A DNA stretch of 64,000 bases, taken from NCBI GenBank assembly GCA_002084425.1, contig NBLN01000010.1:45554-109553 (forward strand), read 5' to 3'. This DNA is from Desulfobacteraceae bacterium 4572_130 (lineage in GTDB: Bacteria > Desulfobacterota > Desulfobacteria > Desulfobacterales > Desulfobacteraceae). Positions 56,356 through 63,906 of the stretch are shown here, in pieces (position 1 is the first letter of the stretch; every line of letters starts with the position of its first letter). The position numbers were made by a program, and so were the translations under genes. The notes beneath the pieces were generated by a model. The model was not told the origin of the DNA. It was given only the letters and a program-made list of their open reading frames with translations, and ran no database searches.

Positions 56356-59300
56356 TTGTTTAATATAATAAAAAGCAACAAACTTGAATATCTTTTCCAA
56401 GGATTTGCAAGGGTTATTGAAAATTGTGATAAAGACCCGTTTGTTCTGGAATGGATATGTGTTCAATCAAGGGGCATGAAGCAATGGATATCTTTGGAGA
56501 TTGCAAAAAAGTTTGGTATTTGTGCAAATATTTCCTATTTTTTTCCAAAAGATATTATAGAAAAGATTTTTATATCTTTAAATTGTATGGATGATTTAAA
56601 AATATCTCTTAATAAAGATATTCTTTTATGGAAAATAATGGGTTTATTGCCTGAGTTAATTAAACTTCCTGAGTTTCAAGGTATAAAAAATTACATAAAA
56701 GATGATAACACAGGAATAAGATTATTTCAGGTTTCAGAAAAAATTGCTCAAATATTTGATAATTATCAGGTTTATCGTCCTAAAATGATTTTAAAATGGC
56801 AGGAAAATAATGAAAATTATGGAATAAAAGAATCTTCTGATTTATGGCAGCCTATTTTATGGAAAAAAATTGTTGATCATAATGTTTATAATCATATTGC
56901 TTTAGGCACAAAATATTTTTTTGAAAATATTAAAAAAAAACAATTAATAAAATCCTTAAGTAAAAAACTTCCCCAAAGAATATCTTTCTTTGGAATCTCT
57001 TTTCTTCCTCCTGTTTTTTTAAAAGTTCTGGAACAAACATCTAATTATATTGAAATTAATTTTTTTCTTTTTAGTCCTTGTAATCAATTTTGGGGATATA
57101 TAACTTCTGAAAAACAAAGGGAAAAAATCAGCTTAAAAAAAGCTGAAATAAATATTTCTCAGGAAGATTTTTATTTAGAACAGGGCAATCCCTTGCTTGC
57201 ATCAATGGGAATGTCTGGAAAAAATTTTCATTTGCTGGTTGAAAATATAGATTGTTATGAGCCTTTTTCTGATCTTTGGCAGGATCCTATTTTTGAATCA
57301 AAAACTATGCTTTCATATATTCAATCAGATATTTTAAATCTTGTGCATAGGAAAAAAAATAAAGACAAAGTTCCTGTGAAAATCCCAGATAATGACAGAT
57401 CTATTTTTATACATTGTTGTTACAGTCCCATGCGGGAAGTTCAAGTTTTAAAGGATCAGCTTCTTAATTTGTTTCAGGAAAATCCTGATTTAAAACCAGA
57501 TGATATTATTGTAATGGTGCCTGATATTAATTGTTATAACTCATATATTGAAACTGTATTTTCCATTGAAGAAAAAATTCCCTTTACAATAAATGATAGA
57601 ACAAAAAAATCAGATTCTGAAACTTTTGTAACATTTCTTCAAATTCTTAGAGCTTCTAAAACAAGACTTAATCTTAATGAAGTAATTAATATTCTTTCTA
57701 GAAAATCAGTTGGTTTAAAATTTAATATTTTGGATCATAATTTAAAATTTATACATAAAATAAGTCAAAAAGCAGGGATATGCTGGGGAATTGATTCTAA
57801 CCATAGAAAATTTCATGGTTTTCCTGAATTCCATGAAAATACCTGGGAGTTTGGGTTACAAAGACTTATGTTGGGCTATGCCATGCCTGAAAAACATGAT
57901 TCTCTTTTTTGGGGGATTTTACCCTTGGAATCCTATGAGGGAAACGAGATACAGATTCTTGGAAGATTTGCTTTGTTTTATAATACTTTATGTGAATGTT
58001 TAAAAAATCTTGCTGGTTCTAGAACTAGACATAAAACTTTTGATCATTGGGTGGAAGTGTTTAAAGAAATTCTTTTTTCAATGATAGATAACAATAAAGA
58101 TAATAAAGAAGATTATAAATATATACTTGATACTCTAGAAGATATTAAAACCAAGGCAGATAATGCCATGTATTTTAATGAAATATCCTTTGAAACAGCT
58201 TTAGCTTTTTTGGAGCAAAGAATTGAAATTACAGAATCTTACAGTACATTTTTTACAGGTGGTGTGATTTTTTGTAATCTTGTGCCTATGAGAAGTGTTC
58301 CTTTTAAGGTTGTTGCTTTAATGGGAATGGATGATTTGTCTTTTCCAAGAAAAAATATATCTGAAAGTTTTGATCTTATAAAAAAATATCCCAAAACAGG
58401 TGATAGAATTATAAAATATGAGGAAAAATATCTTTTTCTTGAAGCTCTTTTATGTGCCAGGCAAAATTTTTTAATTACATACACAGGAATGAATATAAAA
58501 GATAATTCTATTATACCTTGTTCCAGCGTTATAAATGAACTTATTGAAACAATTAATGATAGTTTTATATTTTCTGAGAAATATAATGTTGTTATTAATC
58601 ATCCTTTGCAGCCATATAATGACAAATATTTTATGGAAAAATCCAGACCACAATTTTTTTCTTTTTCCAAACATTATAAAAAAATTGCTCAAATTATTAG
58701 AAAAAAAAATTATAAAAAACATATAAAAAAAGATTTTATTTTAAATCCATTAAATAATCTTTCTAAAGAAGAATATTTTATAACTATTGATGATTTAATA
58801 AGTTTTTTTAGAATGCCAGTTGAGTATATGATGAAAAATAGACTTGGCATAATTTTTCCCAAATATCATGATTATTCCAATGATAGAGAACCCATTGAAA
58901 TTCATGGCCTTGAAAATTATTTTTTGGGACAATCTTTATTGGAAAAAATGCTTAAAAAAAAATCAGAAAATATCAAAGATTTTTATATATATTTTAAAGC
59001 ATTGGGCATGCTTCCCCATGGGAAAAAGGGAGAAATTGAATTTAAAGAAACAGCTGAAAATGTAAAATTTCTTTATAATAAAGCTGTTTCACATATCTCA
59101 GGTGATATTAAAAAAATTCCTTTAAATATTAAAATTAACAATACATATATTACAGGAAATATTGGAAATATAAGTAAACATTCAAGACATAAAGTTATAT
59201 TTGCAAAACCTTCCTTTAAAATAATTTTAAAAGCATGGATAAACCATGTTTTTTTAAATGCAGTTACTAATGATAGAAAATACTCTACATTTCTTACATT

Positions 59301-59706
59301 AAGATCACTAAGAGATAAAGCTAATAAAGGAGCTGAAACAATATATTTTAAGCCCATTAAACATGAATGCAAATCAATTTTATCTGATATAATTGATTTG
59401 TTTTGGAGGGGTATGAATAGACCTCTAATATTTTTTCCTGAAACTTCCTGGAGCTTTGCAAACAATCTTGTAAAAATAGACGATTACTCATTAGATAAAA
59501 ATAATATATATAAAGCAGCAAAGGTTTCCAGCAAAAAATGGTATGATTCATATAATCAAACAGGGGAATCATTAAACAAATATGTTGCACTTTGTTTTAA
59601 AAACAAAGATTTTCTTAATGACATTTTATATTTTAACAAATCTGAATTTGTTGATAATTCTATTAAAATATCAAAACCTGTTATTGAAAATATTGAGCAG
59701 GTGTAA
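56356..59706 (+). CDS. recC: Exodeoxyribonuclease V subunit gamma (RecC)
   Basis: 1116 aa, the length of E. coli RecC. Scans for Chi within RecBCD. N-terminal VLEWICVQSRGMKQWISLEIAKKFGICANI is the RecC signature. ISFFGISFLPPVFLKVLE and the C-terminal nuclease-like dead domain with FRMPVEYMMKNRLGI also match. The start is TTG at 56356 with an agga site 10 bp upstream. In most genomes recB and recD follow closely. Here the sequence after the stop changes to foreign-looking DNA, so the locus is interrupted or the partners lie elsewhere. Confidence 0.9.
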   Translation: MFNIIKSNKLEYLFQGFARVIENCDKDPFVLEWICVQSRGMKQWISLEIAKKFGICANISYFFPKDIIEKIFISLNCMDDLKISLNKDILLWKIMGLLPELIKLPEFQGIKNYIKDDNTGIRLFQVSEKIAQIFDNYQVYRPKMILKWQENNENYGIKESSDLWQPILWKKIVDHNVYNHIALGTKYFFENIKKKQLIKSLSKKLPQRISFFGISFLPPVFLKVLEQTSNYIEINFFLFSPCNQFWGYITSEKQREKISLKKAEINISQEDFYLEQGNPLLASMGMSGKNFHLLVENIDCYEPFSDLWQDPIFESKTMLSYIQSDILNLVHRKKNKDKVPVKIPDNDRSIFIHCCYSPMREVQVLKDQLLNLFQENPDLKPDDIIVMVPDINCYNSYIETVFSIEEKIPFTINDRTKKSDSETFVTFLQILRASKTRLNLNEVINILSRKSVGLKFNILDHNLKFIHKISQKAGICWGIDSNHRKFHGFPEFHENTWEFGLQRLMLGYAMPEKHDSLFWGILPLESYEGNEIQILGRFALFYNTLCECLKNLAGSRTRHKTFDHWVEVFKEILFSMIDNNKDNKEDYKYILDTLEDIKTKADNAMYFNEISFETALAFLEQRIEITESYSTFFTGGVIFCNLVPMRSVPFKVVALMGMDDLSFPRKNISESFDLIKKYPKTGDRIIKYEEKYLFLEALLCARQNFLITYTGMNIKDNSIIPCSSVINELIETINDSFIFSEKYNVVINHPLQPYNDKYFMEKSRPQFFSFSKHYKKIAQIIRKKNYKKHIKKDFILNPLNNLSKEEYFITIDDLISFFRMPVEYMMKNRLGIIFPKYHDYSNDREPIEIHGLENYFLGQSLLEKMLKKKSENIKDFYIYFKALGMLPHGKKGEIEFKETAENVKFLYNKAVSHISGDIKKIPLNIKINNTYITGNIGNISKHSRHKVIFAKPSFKIILKAWINHVFLNAVTNDRKYSTFLTLRSLRDKANKGAETIYFKPIKHECKSILSDIIDLFWRGMNRPLIFFPETSWSFANNLVKIDDYSLDKNNIYKAAKVSSKKWYDSYNQTGESLNKYVALCFKNKDFLNDILYFNKSEFVDNSIKISKPVIENIEQV

Positions 59707-59773
59707 TTTCCCTTTATTCCACAGGACCGCTAACTCCTCTAATGATGTGAAGCCTTATACATAGGAGACAAGC

Positions 59774-60004
59774 ATGATAACTCAACGACATTTCATTCAA
59801 TCCCTGGGGGTAGTTGGAGCTGGTGTATTGATGAAACAGGTCAATCAAGCTTTTGCAATAGAAAATGACAAAGACATCTGGTTTATGCCTGATGAGGGTG
59901 CTCCACATAAGCGCACATGGATGGCCTTTGGTCCAAGCAGAAAGGTTTGGGGTAGCAAGCTTTTGCTCGAAGTTCAAATCAATATCAAGAACCTTTTTAT
60001 ATAA
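59774..60004 (+). pseudogene. Truncated agmatine deiminase-like (PAD-type) gene
   Basis: After a ggaga site, the frame reads a signal-like N-terminus (RHFIQSLGVVGAGVLMKQ..AFA, Tat-like but lacking the twin arginine) and then WFMPDEGAPHKRTWMAFGPSRKVWG. The latter matches the start of agmatine/peptidyl-arginine deiminases (MPDEWxPHxRTWMAFP). The similarity stops near 59950, and the last residues are read through the antisense of an integrase remnant. The catalytic residues are missing. The base composition is distinctly less AT-rich than recC. Confidence 0.65.
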
Positions 60005-60082
60005 AAATACCAATGCATTAAACGCCTGTTTCTGGGTAGCAGCAGCAACATTCTTTTTTTCTGCAAGATAGCTTAAAATTCA
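59954..60082 (-). pseudogene. Integron-type tyrosine recombinase remnant (N-terminal core-binding region)
   Basis: On the minus strand one frame reads SYLAEKKNVAAATQKQAF followed by NALVFLYKKVLDIDLNFEQ. This closely follows the SAM-like core-binding segment of IntI/XerC recombinases (typically ..LA..+NV+ASTQNQALNALLFLY++VL). It is cut by a TGA at 60080-60082 on one side and by the deiminase fragment on the other. The catalytic domain is gone. It points away from the plus-strand cassette array, as intI does in integrons. Confidence 0.65.
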
Positions 60083-60124
60083 GGATTTGGTTTAAATTTT
60101 GTTTTATTTTCCATATAACCTCTG

Positions 60125-60157
60125 TATTATACTATTAAACAGAAAAATAGTATAATA
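60125..60157. promoter_or_regulatory. 12-bp perfect palindrome upstream of TIR operon
   Basis: TATTATACTATT-n9-AATAGTATAATA. It lies about 150 bp before the TIR gene and 35 bp before a promoter-like sequence. It could be an operator, a hairpin, or the end of an inserted element. Confidence 0.45.
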
Positions 60158-60190
60158 TAAAAAATTGACAAATTCAAGATAAATATTTAC

Positions 60191-60219
60191 TTGAAATTAA
60201 TTTAATATATGGATATATA
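60191..60219 (+). promoter_or_regulatory. Possible sigma-70 promoter of the TIR operon
   Basis: TTGAAA at 60191-60196, 17-bp spacer, TATATA at 60214-60219. The next best is TTGACA at 60165 without a good partner. In this AT-rich context chance matches are common. Confidence 0.35.
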
Positions 60220-60302
60220 GAATAACTTTCCGTATATATAGTCCTATATCATGGAAAAAAATTACATTTATTAACACTGTTATCTGAAAATAAAAAAATA
60301 AT

Positions 60303-61121
60303 ATGAAAAAAAATATTTTTATCAGCTATTCTAGATATGACACCAAGTTTGTTGACAAGCTTTCAAATGATTTACGCCAAAAAGGAATCGATGTTTGGAT
60401 TGACCGAGAAAATATTCTGCCCGGCGAAATGTGGCAAAAACAAATAGGAATTGGGTTAAATATGGCTTCTGCTCTTATCTTTGTAATCAGTAGGCATTCT
60501 ATCCAATCTCAATGGATGCTTCATGAGGTAACGAATTTTCTTTCAAAAAATAAAAAAATATTTCCTATTTTAATAGATGATGTAGATGCATCAAAATTAC
60601 CAATATTTCTTTCCAATATACAATGGGTTGATTTTAAAAAATCATATAGCAAAGGCTTTAATCTTTTGCTATCTGGATTGGGAGTGTCGGAAAAAGATAC
60701 CTTTATCCCAATTCCTTCTAAAATCAAGAAAAGCAAAGGATATGTTTTTTTAAGCTACGTCGAGGAAGATAGCGACTTCATTTCATCCTTAAAAAATTTT
60801 CTTAAAGAACATAAATATAGCTATTGGGATTACGAAGAAAGTGACCGTGATTATCATAGTCAATTATTTCTAGAATTAGAAAGTGTTATTATTGAAGCGT
60901 CGGCAACATTAAGTGTTTTATCTGAAGACTGGAAACGTTCACATTGGACTATCAAAGAATTTTTCTTCTCACAAGAGGTTCATACACCTGTTTTTCTTTT
61001 GAAAGCAAAAAATATTAGACCAACGTTAGCAATAGCCGGGATGACATATATTGACTTCATAAAAAATAAAAATAAAGGGTTTGAAAAACTCCACAGGGAG
61101 TTAATTAAAAAAAAATTATAA
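60303..61121 (+). CDS. Double-TIR protein, putative NAD-processing defence protein
   Basis: 272 aa with two TIR domains. TIR1 (residues 3-135): NIFISYSRYDTKFVDKL, DVWIDRENILPGEMWQ, and SQWMLHEVTNFL where Glu75 is at the catalytic position of NADase TIRs. TIR2 (about 146-272): YVFLSYVEEDSDFISSL, YSYWDYEESDRDY and SHWTIKEFFF with Glu219 in the same position. It has no other domain or membrane segment. Bacterial TIRs cleave NAD+ or make cyclic ADP-ribose signals on phage infection. It leads a tight plus-strand operon with a ThsB-like gene and a SLATT-like gene. Confidence 0.88.
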   Translation: MKKNIFISYSRYDTKFVDKLSNDLRQKGIDVWIDRENILPGEMWQKQIGIGLNMASALIFVISRHSIQSQWMLHEVTNFLSKNKKIFPILIDDVDASKLPIFLSNIQWVDFKKSYSKGFNLLLSGLGVSEKDTFIPIPSKIKKSKGYVFLSYVEEDSDFISSLKNFLKEHKYSYWDYEESDRDYHSQLFLELESVIIEASATLSVLSEDWKRSHWTIKEFFFSQEVHTPVFLLKAKNIRPTLAIAGMTYIDFIKNKNKGFEKLHRELIKKKL

Positions 61122-61135
61122 AATAAGGAGCTATA

Positions 61136-61525
61136 ATGAAAAGAATATTTCTGAGTTTTTCTTCGGATAATCTTGATCAGGTTCGTGGATTTAGATTATT
61201 AGCAAAAAATCCTAATTATGACCTTGATTTATATGATGAGTCAATAAAGGTCGCCATCAATAGCACCAATGCTGACTACATTAAAAAAGTTATCGGGGAT
61301 AAAATATCAAGAGCAAGTGTCACTCTTTGTTTAATCGGTAAAACAACACATCAAAGCTCATGGGTAGATTGGGAGCTTGAACGTAGCCATAAAGAAGGTA
61401 ATCAAATAATTGCAATGGCCTTAAAAGGCATTGACACCGCTGTGTTACCTCAAAAAATAAAAGAATTAGGTTTGACTTTCTATCCATGGGATCCTTCAAG
61501 TCTATCAAATAAAATTAAAGGATAA
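61136..61525 (+). CDS. ThsB-like TIR protein (DUF1863-type)
   Basis: 129 aa single domain. RIFLSFSSDNLDQVRGFRLL, then DYIKKVIGDKISRASVTLCLIG and SSWVDWELERS (Glu80) are the pattern of the DUF1863/MTH538 branch of TIR, to which Thoeris ThsB signal-producing subunits belong. Ribosome site aaggag. It starts 14 bp after the double-TIR gene and ends 4 bp before the SLATT-like gene. Confidence 0.8.
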   Translation: MKRIFLSFSSDNLDQVRGFRLLAKNPNYDLDLYDESIKVAINSTNADYIKKVIGDKISRASVTLCLIGKTTHQSSWVDWELERSHKEGNQIIAMALKGIDTAVLPQKIKELGLTFYPWDPSSLSNKIKG

Positions 61526-61529
61526 CAGC

Positions 61530-61955
61530 ATGTCTAATGATAACTACACACTTTCTCGTCTTGAAGATCAAATAACTTTTTATGATACAAAAAGTCAAAG
61601 TAACCAAAGAAAGTACAAAACTATAAAGTTTTGTGAAATTCTTCTCGGCGGGCTAGTTGCAGTTGGTGCAGGTTTCGACTGGTCAAACATAGCAATTGGC
61701 TGCTTTGGATTATTGATAATTGTTCTTGAGGGAGTTAAAAACGCCTTCCAGTATCATTACCATTGGATGTCTTATCGTTCAACCTGTGAATATTTAAAGA
61801 AAGAAAAGCACTTTTTTAATGCAAAGGCTGGTCCATATTTAGACGCTGAGAATGTTGAGAAAGAATTGGCAGAAAGAATTGAAGAAATAATTTCACAAGA
61901 ACACGCTAAATGGTTAAAAAAAAACCATAAGACTAAAAAGAAATCAGACAGATAA
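61530..61955 (+). CDS. SLATT/DUF4231-like two-TM protein, putative membrane effector
   Basis: 141 aa. Short N-terminal helix, two transmembrane helices at about residues 33-49 and 52-67 (CEILLGGLVAVGAG; AIGCFGLLIIVLEGV), then a long amphipathic helical C-terminus (YHYHWMSYRSTCEYLKKEKHFF...). This is the layout of SLATT domains, which are predicted pore-forming effectors in nucleotide-signal defence systems. Located third in the TIR operon. The stop codon overlaps the first attC-like site, as in integron cassettes. Confidence 0.75.
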   Translation: MSNDNYTLSRLEDQITFYDTKSQSNQRKYKTIKFCEILLGGLVAVGAGFDWSNIAIGCFGLLIIVLEGVKNAFQYHYHWMSYRSTCEYLKKEKHFFNAKAGPYLDAENVEKELAERIEEIISQEHAKWLKKNHKTKKKSDR

Positions 61956-62021
61956 CAATTCACTGCACTGGATTTTTACTCCGCTTCGCTGCGTAAAAAC
62001 CAGTGAGCTCAAGCGATAGGT
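61951..62021 (+). other. attC-like recombination site 1
   Basis: GATAACAATTCACTGCACTGG at the left, CCAGTGAGCTCAAGCGATAGGT at the right, with a central ATTTTTAC/GTAAAAA stem. The layout (AAC-type R'' overlapping the gene stop, imperfect inverted repeat, GCG-TAGG-type R') is that of integron attC sites. The R' box reads GATAGGT where GTTRRRY is expected. Confidence 0.65.
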
Positions 62022-62048
62022 CGTACCGCTACGCGGTACGACCTATCG
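62014..62048. repeat. 35-bp perfect palindrome, copy 1 of 3
   Basis: Arms of 16 bp (CGATAGGTCGTACCGC and its complement) around TAC. Identical copies are at 62996-63030 and 63899-63933, each immediately after a cassette gene's attC-like site. GC-rich compared with the surrounding genome. It starts in one attC R'-like box (GATAGGT) and ends in the next R''-like box (ACCTATC). Confidence 0.85.
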
Positions 62049-62154
62049 TCCAGCGGATGAGCTTCGCTCAATTGTCCTGACAGCCGAACCGCCTATTGCA
62101 CAGTCACACCTGATCAAATAACCATCCTCGCGGCTCATCCGCCGGACGTTAGGT
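62041..62154 (+). other. attC-like recombination site 2 (canonical R' box)
   Basis: ACCTATCGTCCAGCGGATGAGC at the left pairs with GCTCATCCGCCGGACGTTAGGT at the right (20 of 22 bp), enclosing about 70 nt with a GAGCTTCGCTC hairpin. It ends in GTTAGGT (62148-62154), a consensus GTTRRRY core site where cassettes join. The following gene's ribosome site begins within 7 bp. Confidence 0.75.
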
Positions 62155-62168
62155 TGCAAGGAGACAAC

Positions 62169-62951
62169 ATGCCTAAGACGCGAATAGCGATCACGCCTGA
62201 TGTTTCGGGTGAGATACTTTTTATTTCAGATCGCACGTGCTGTGTTTGCAGAGAAAGGGGAAAACGAGTACAGATACATCATATCGATGAAGATCCAAGT
62301 AATAATTTTCCAGGCAATTTGTCGGTGCTGTGCCTTGAATGTCATGATGAAACAAAGATAAGGGGTGGGTTCGGGAAACATCTAACAGCACCAGTGGTAA
62401 AAAAATATCGTGATGAATGGTTATTACGGGTTCAACAACGCCGAGATGAAGCAGATCGCTTTGCTATAAGCAAAATGGCGGGAGCAGAATTAATGCTTAC
62501 TCCTACAGAAAGTGAAATTCCACCGCGTAGCAGCTTATATACGTATCTAGATTCAATTCCTGAGGTTAAGAAGGCGTTAGGAGTTAAAGCCCAACCTGAA
62601 TGGGACTCGGGTGTAACTGCCAGAATGAACCAAGCTTCATACGACTACATTGATGGCATACAAGGTGTTTTAGTTGGTCTTTCGAAATTTTATACAAAGG
62701 AAGCATTTGACAATCAAGAACCACATGAGTTTTTTTCTGAAATCATATCATCAAGATTCCGCTGGCACCGTTCTCACTTAGAACCCAACGGCCCAGGTAG
62801 CGGGGGAACAATAGTTGGAACAATGTGTGGGGGGTCAGTCATGTCTGATGTTGAGAGCATGGTAGAGGATATGGTGTCGTCACTCACAGGGTATAGTGAT
62901 GAATACAGCTGGAAACACTGGAAGCGGCGGTGGGACAACAAAGCAACCTAA
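62169..62951 (+). CDS. HNH nuclease-domain protein (cassette gene)
   Basis: 260 aa from ATG 62169 (aaggagac upstream). A TTG at 62154 lies inside attC. The N-terminal zinc-stabilised HNH domain has CCVCRERGKRVQIHHIDEDPSNN, GNLSVLCLECHDE: His37/His38, Asn50, and Cys24/27/55/58 as zinc ligands. After a helical linker (residues 75-110) the C-terminal 150 residues are of unknown type. The stop codon (TAA 62949-62951) lies inside ACCTAAC of the next attC. Possibly a restriction or abortive-infection effector. Confidence 0.82.
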   Translation: MPKTRIAITPDVSGEILFISDRTCCVCRERGKRVQIHHIDEDPSNNFPGNLSVLCLECHDETKIRGGFGKHLTAPVVKKYRDEWLLRVQQRRDEADRFAISKMAGAELMLTPTESEIPPRSSLYTYLDSIPEVKKALGVKAQPEWDSGVTARMNQASYDYIDGIQGVLVGLSKFYTKEAFDNQEPHEFFSEIISSRFRWHRSHLEPNGPGSGGTIVGTMCGGSVMSDVESMVEDMVSSLTGYSDEYSWKHWKRRWDNKAT

Positions 62952-63003
62952 CCAAAAAATCCAGCCGACGCAAAAAGCCGCGCGGCTGATTTAAACGATA
63001 GGT
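62946..63003 (+). other. attC-like recombination site 3
   Basis: Begins ACCTAAC, a perfect RYYYAAC box complementary to the GTTAGGT of site 2, so the HNH gene is bounded by matching core sites as expected for one cassette. Inner stem CAGCCG/CGGCTG. Ends CGATAGGT. Confidence 0.68.
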
Positions 63004-63097
63004 CGTACCGCTACGCGGTACGACCTATCGCCCGGCAGATGAGCTTCGCTCAATTGTCCTGACAGCCGAACCGCCTACGGCGCTCCGCCTATCAGGC
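62996..63097. repeat. Repeat module copy 2 (palindrome plus attC-like left half)
   Basis: 35-bp palindrome followed by CCCGGCAGATGAGCTTCGCTC, AATTGTCCTGACAGCCGAACC and GCCTACGGCGCTCCGCCTAT. It is about 95% identical by eye to copy 3 (63899-64000) and to the left part of copy 1. In this copy the right half with GTTAGGT is lacking. The 63098-63132 stretch before the next gene is unrelated. Confidence 0.8.
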
Positions 63098-63132
63098 CAA
63101 TCGAACCGACTGCGGTGATTATTTAATCAGGT

Positions 63133-63786
63133 ATGACTGTTAAAACGAAACTTAATTCTTATGACTTTGGAGAGGTGTTAAATAAAACTGACACAGCAGA
63201 CATAACCGCATTACTGCTGGAAAATGAAACAAGAAAAGACAAAATTGGCTGTGGAATAAAGGAAATAAAAATTAATAAAGTGCAATTTGGAACTAAATGT
63301 TTCCAGATCATAAGAAATGACTTAACAATAGAAAATTTTTCTTACGTTTATTGCATAAATGGAGGCCTTAAGCCTTTTGCTAAATTTAGTCACGCTTGCA
63401 GAAATGCGATTCATGAAGATTTACATAACGTAAAACAAAAATACTTTGACCAAAATTCAATAAAAGGAAAAGTAAAATGTCAGGAGACAGGAATATTAAG
63501 TTTTTGGGTAGAATTAAATGTTGATCACAGGCAACCAAATACATTATCCATAATTATTGACAGATTTATTGAGCTTTACAAGATTGACTTGAAAAATATT
63601 GAATACGAATCTGATAAAGACAATAAAACTGTACTTGCTGACAAAGATTTAGAAAACAAGTTTCGAGATTATCATGTGGAAAAGGCGAATTTAAGAATTA
63701 TTAGAAAAGAAAAAAATATGGGGCGCTCTCATCAGGGAAGAGTGCAAAATCAAAAGAAAGATTTACGAATTGAAAAAAGAGGCTAA
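63133..63786 (+). CDS. DUF3223 (DCL)-like protein (cassette gene)
   Basis: 217 aa. CFQIIRNDLTIENFSYVYCING resembles the DUF3223/DCL core, and GKVKCQETGILSFWVELNVDHRQPNTLSIIIDRFIEL resembles the C-(x)-TG...HVDH-PP-TF segment often attached to it. The C-terminal KFRDYHVEKANLRIIRKEKN also fits. I assign this family from memory of its pattern. Function is unknown. The composition is AT-rich, unlike the flanking repeats. Its stop overlaps GGCTAAC of the next attC-like site. Confidence 0.6.
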   Translation: MTVKTKLNSYDFGEVLNKTDTADITALLLENETRKDKIGCGIKEIKINKVQFGTKCFQIIRNDLTIENFSYVYCINGGLKPFAKFSHACRNAIHEDLHNVKQKYFDQNSIKGKVKCQETGILSFWVELNVDHRQPNTLSIIIDRFIELYKIDLKNIEYESDKDNKTVLADKDLENKFRDYHVEKANLRIIRKEKNMGRSHQGRVQNQKKDLRIEKRG

Positions 63787-63906
63787 CATAGCGTTTCACT
63801 GGATTGCAGGGGACTCAGCCGATTTGAAAAGCTTTGGTTTAACAAACTTTGTTATCATGAACAAGTTTATTGGAAACCCCTGCAACCAGTGAACTTGGCG
63901 ATAGGT
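63781..63906 (+). other. attC-like recombination site 4
   Basis: GGCTAACATAGCGTTTCACTGG at the left. The stem ATTGCAGGGG pairs with CCCCTGCAA, then CCAGTGAACTTGGCGATAGGT ends the site. About 126 bp, longer than sites 1 and 3, with an inner loop including ACAAACTTTGTT. Confidence 0.68.

Noticed and set aside
59714..60013. 99-codon minus-strand open frame across the deiminase and integrase stubs
   Set aside because: It is a chimera: the first part is the integrase remnant and the rest is antisense of the deiminase fragment. Not a real gene.
60303..61955. Canonical Thoeris (ThsA plus ThsB)
   Set aside because: No ThsA with SIR2-SLOG or macro domain is present. Only the ThsB-like part is recognisable, so a standard Thoeris label would be wrong.
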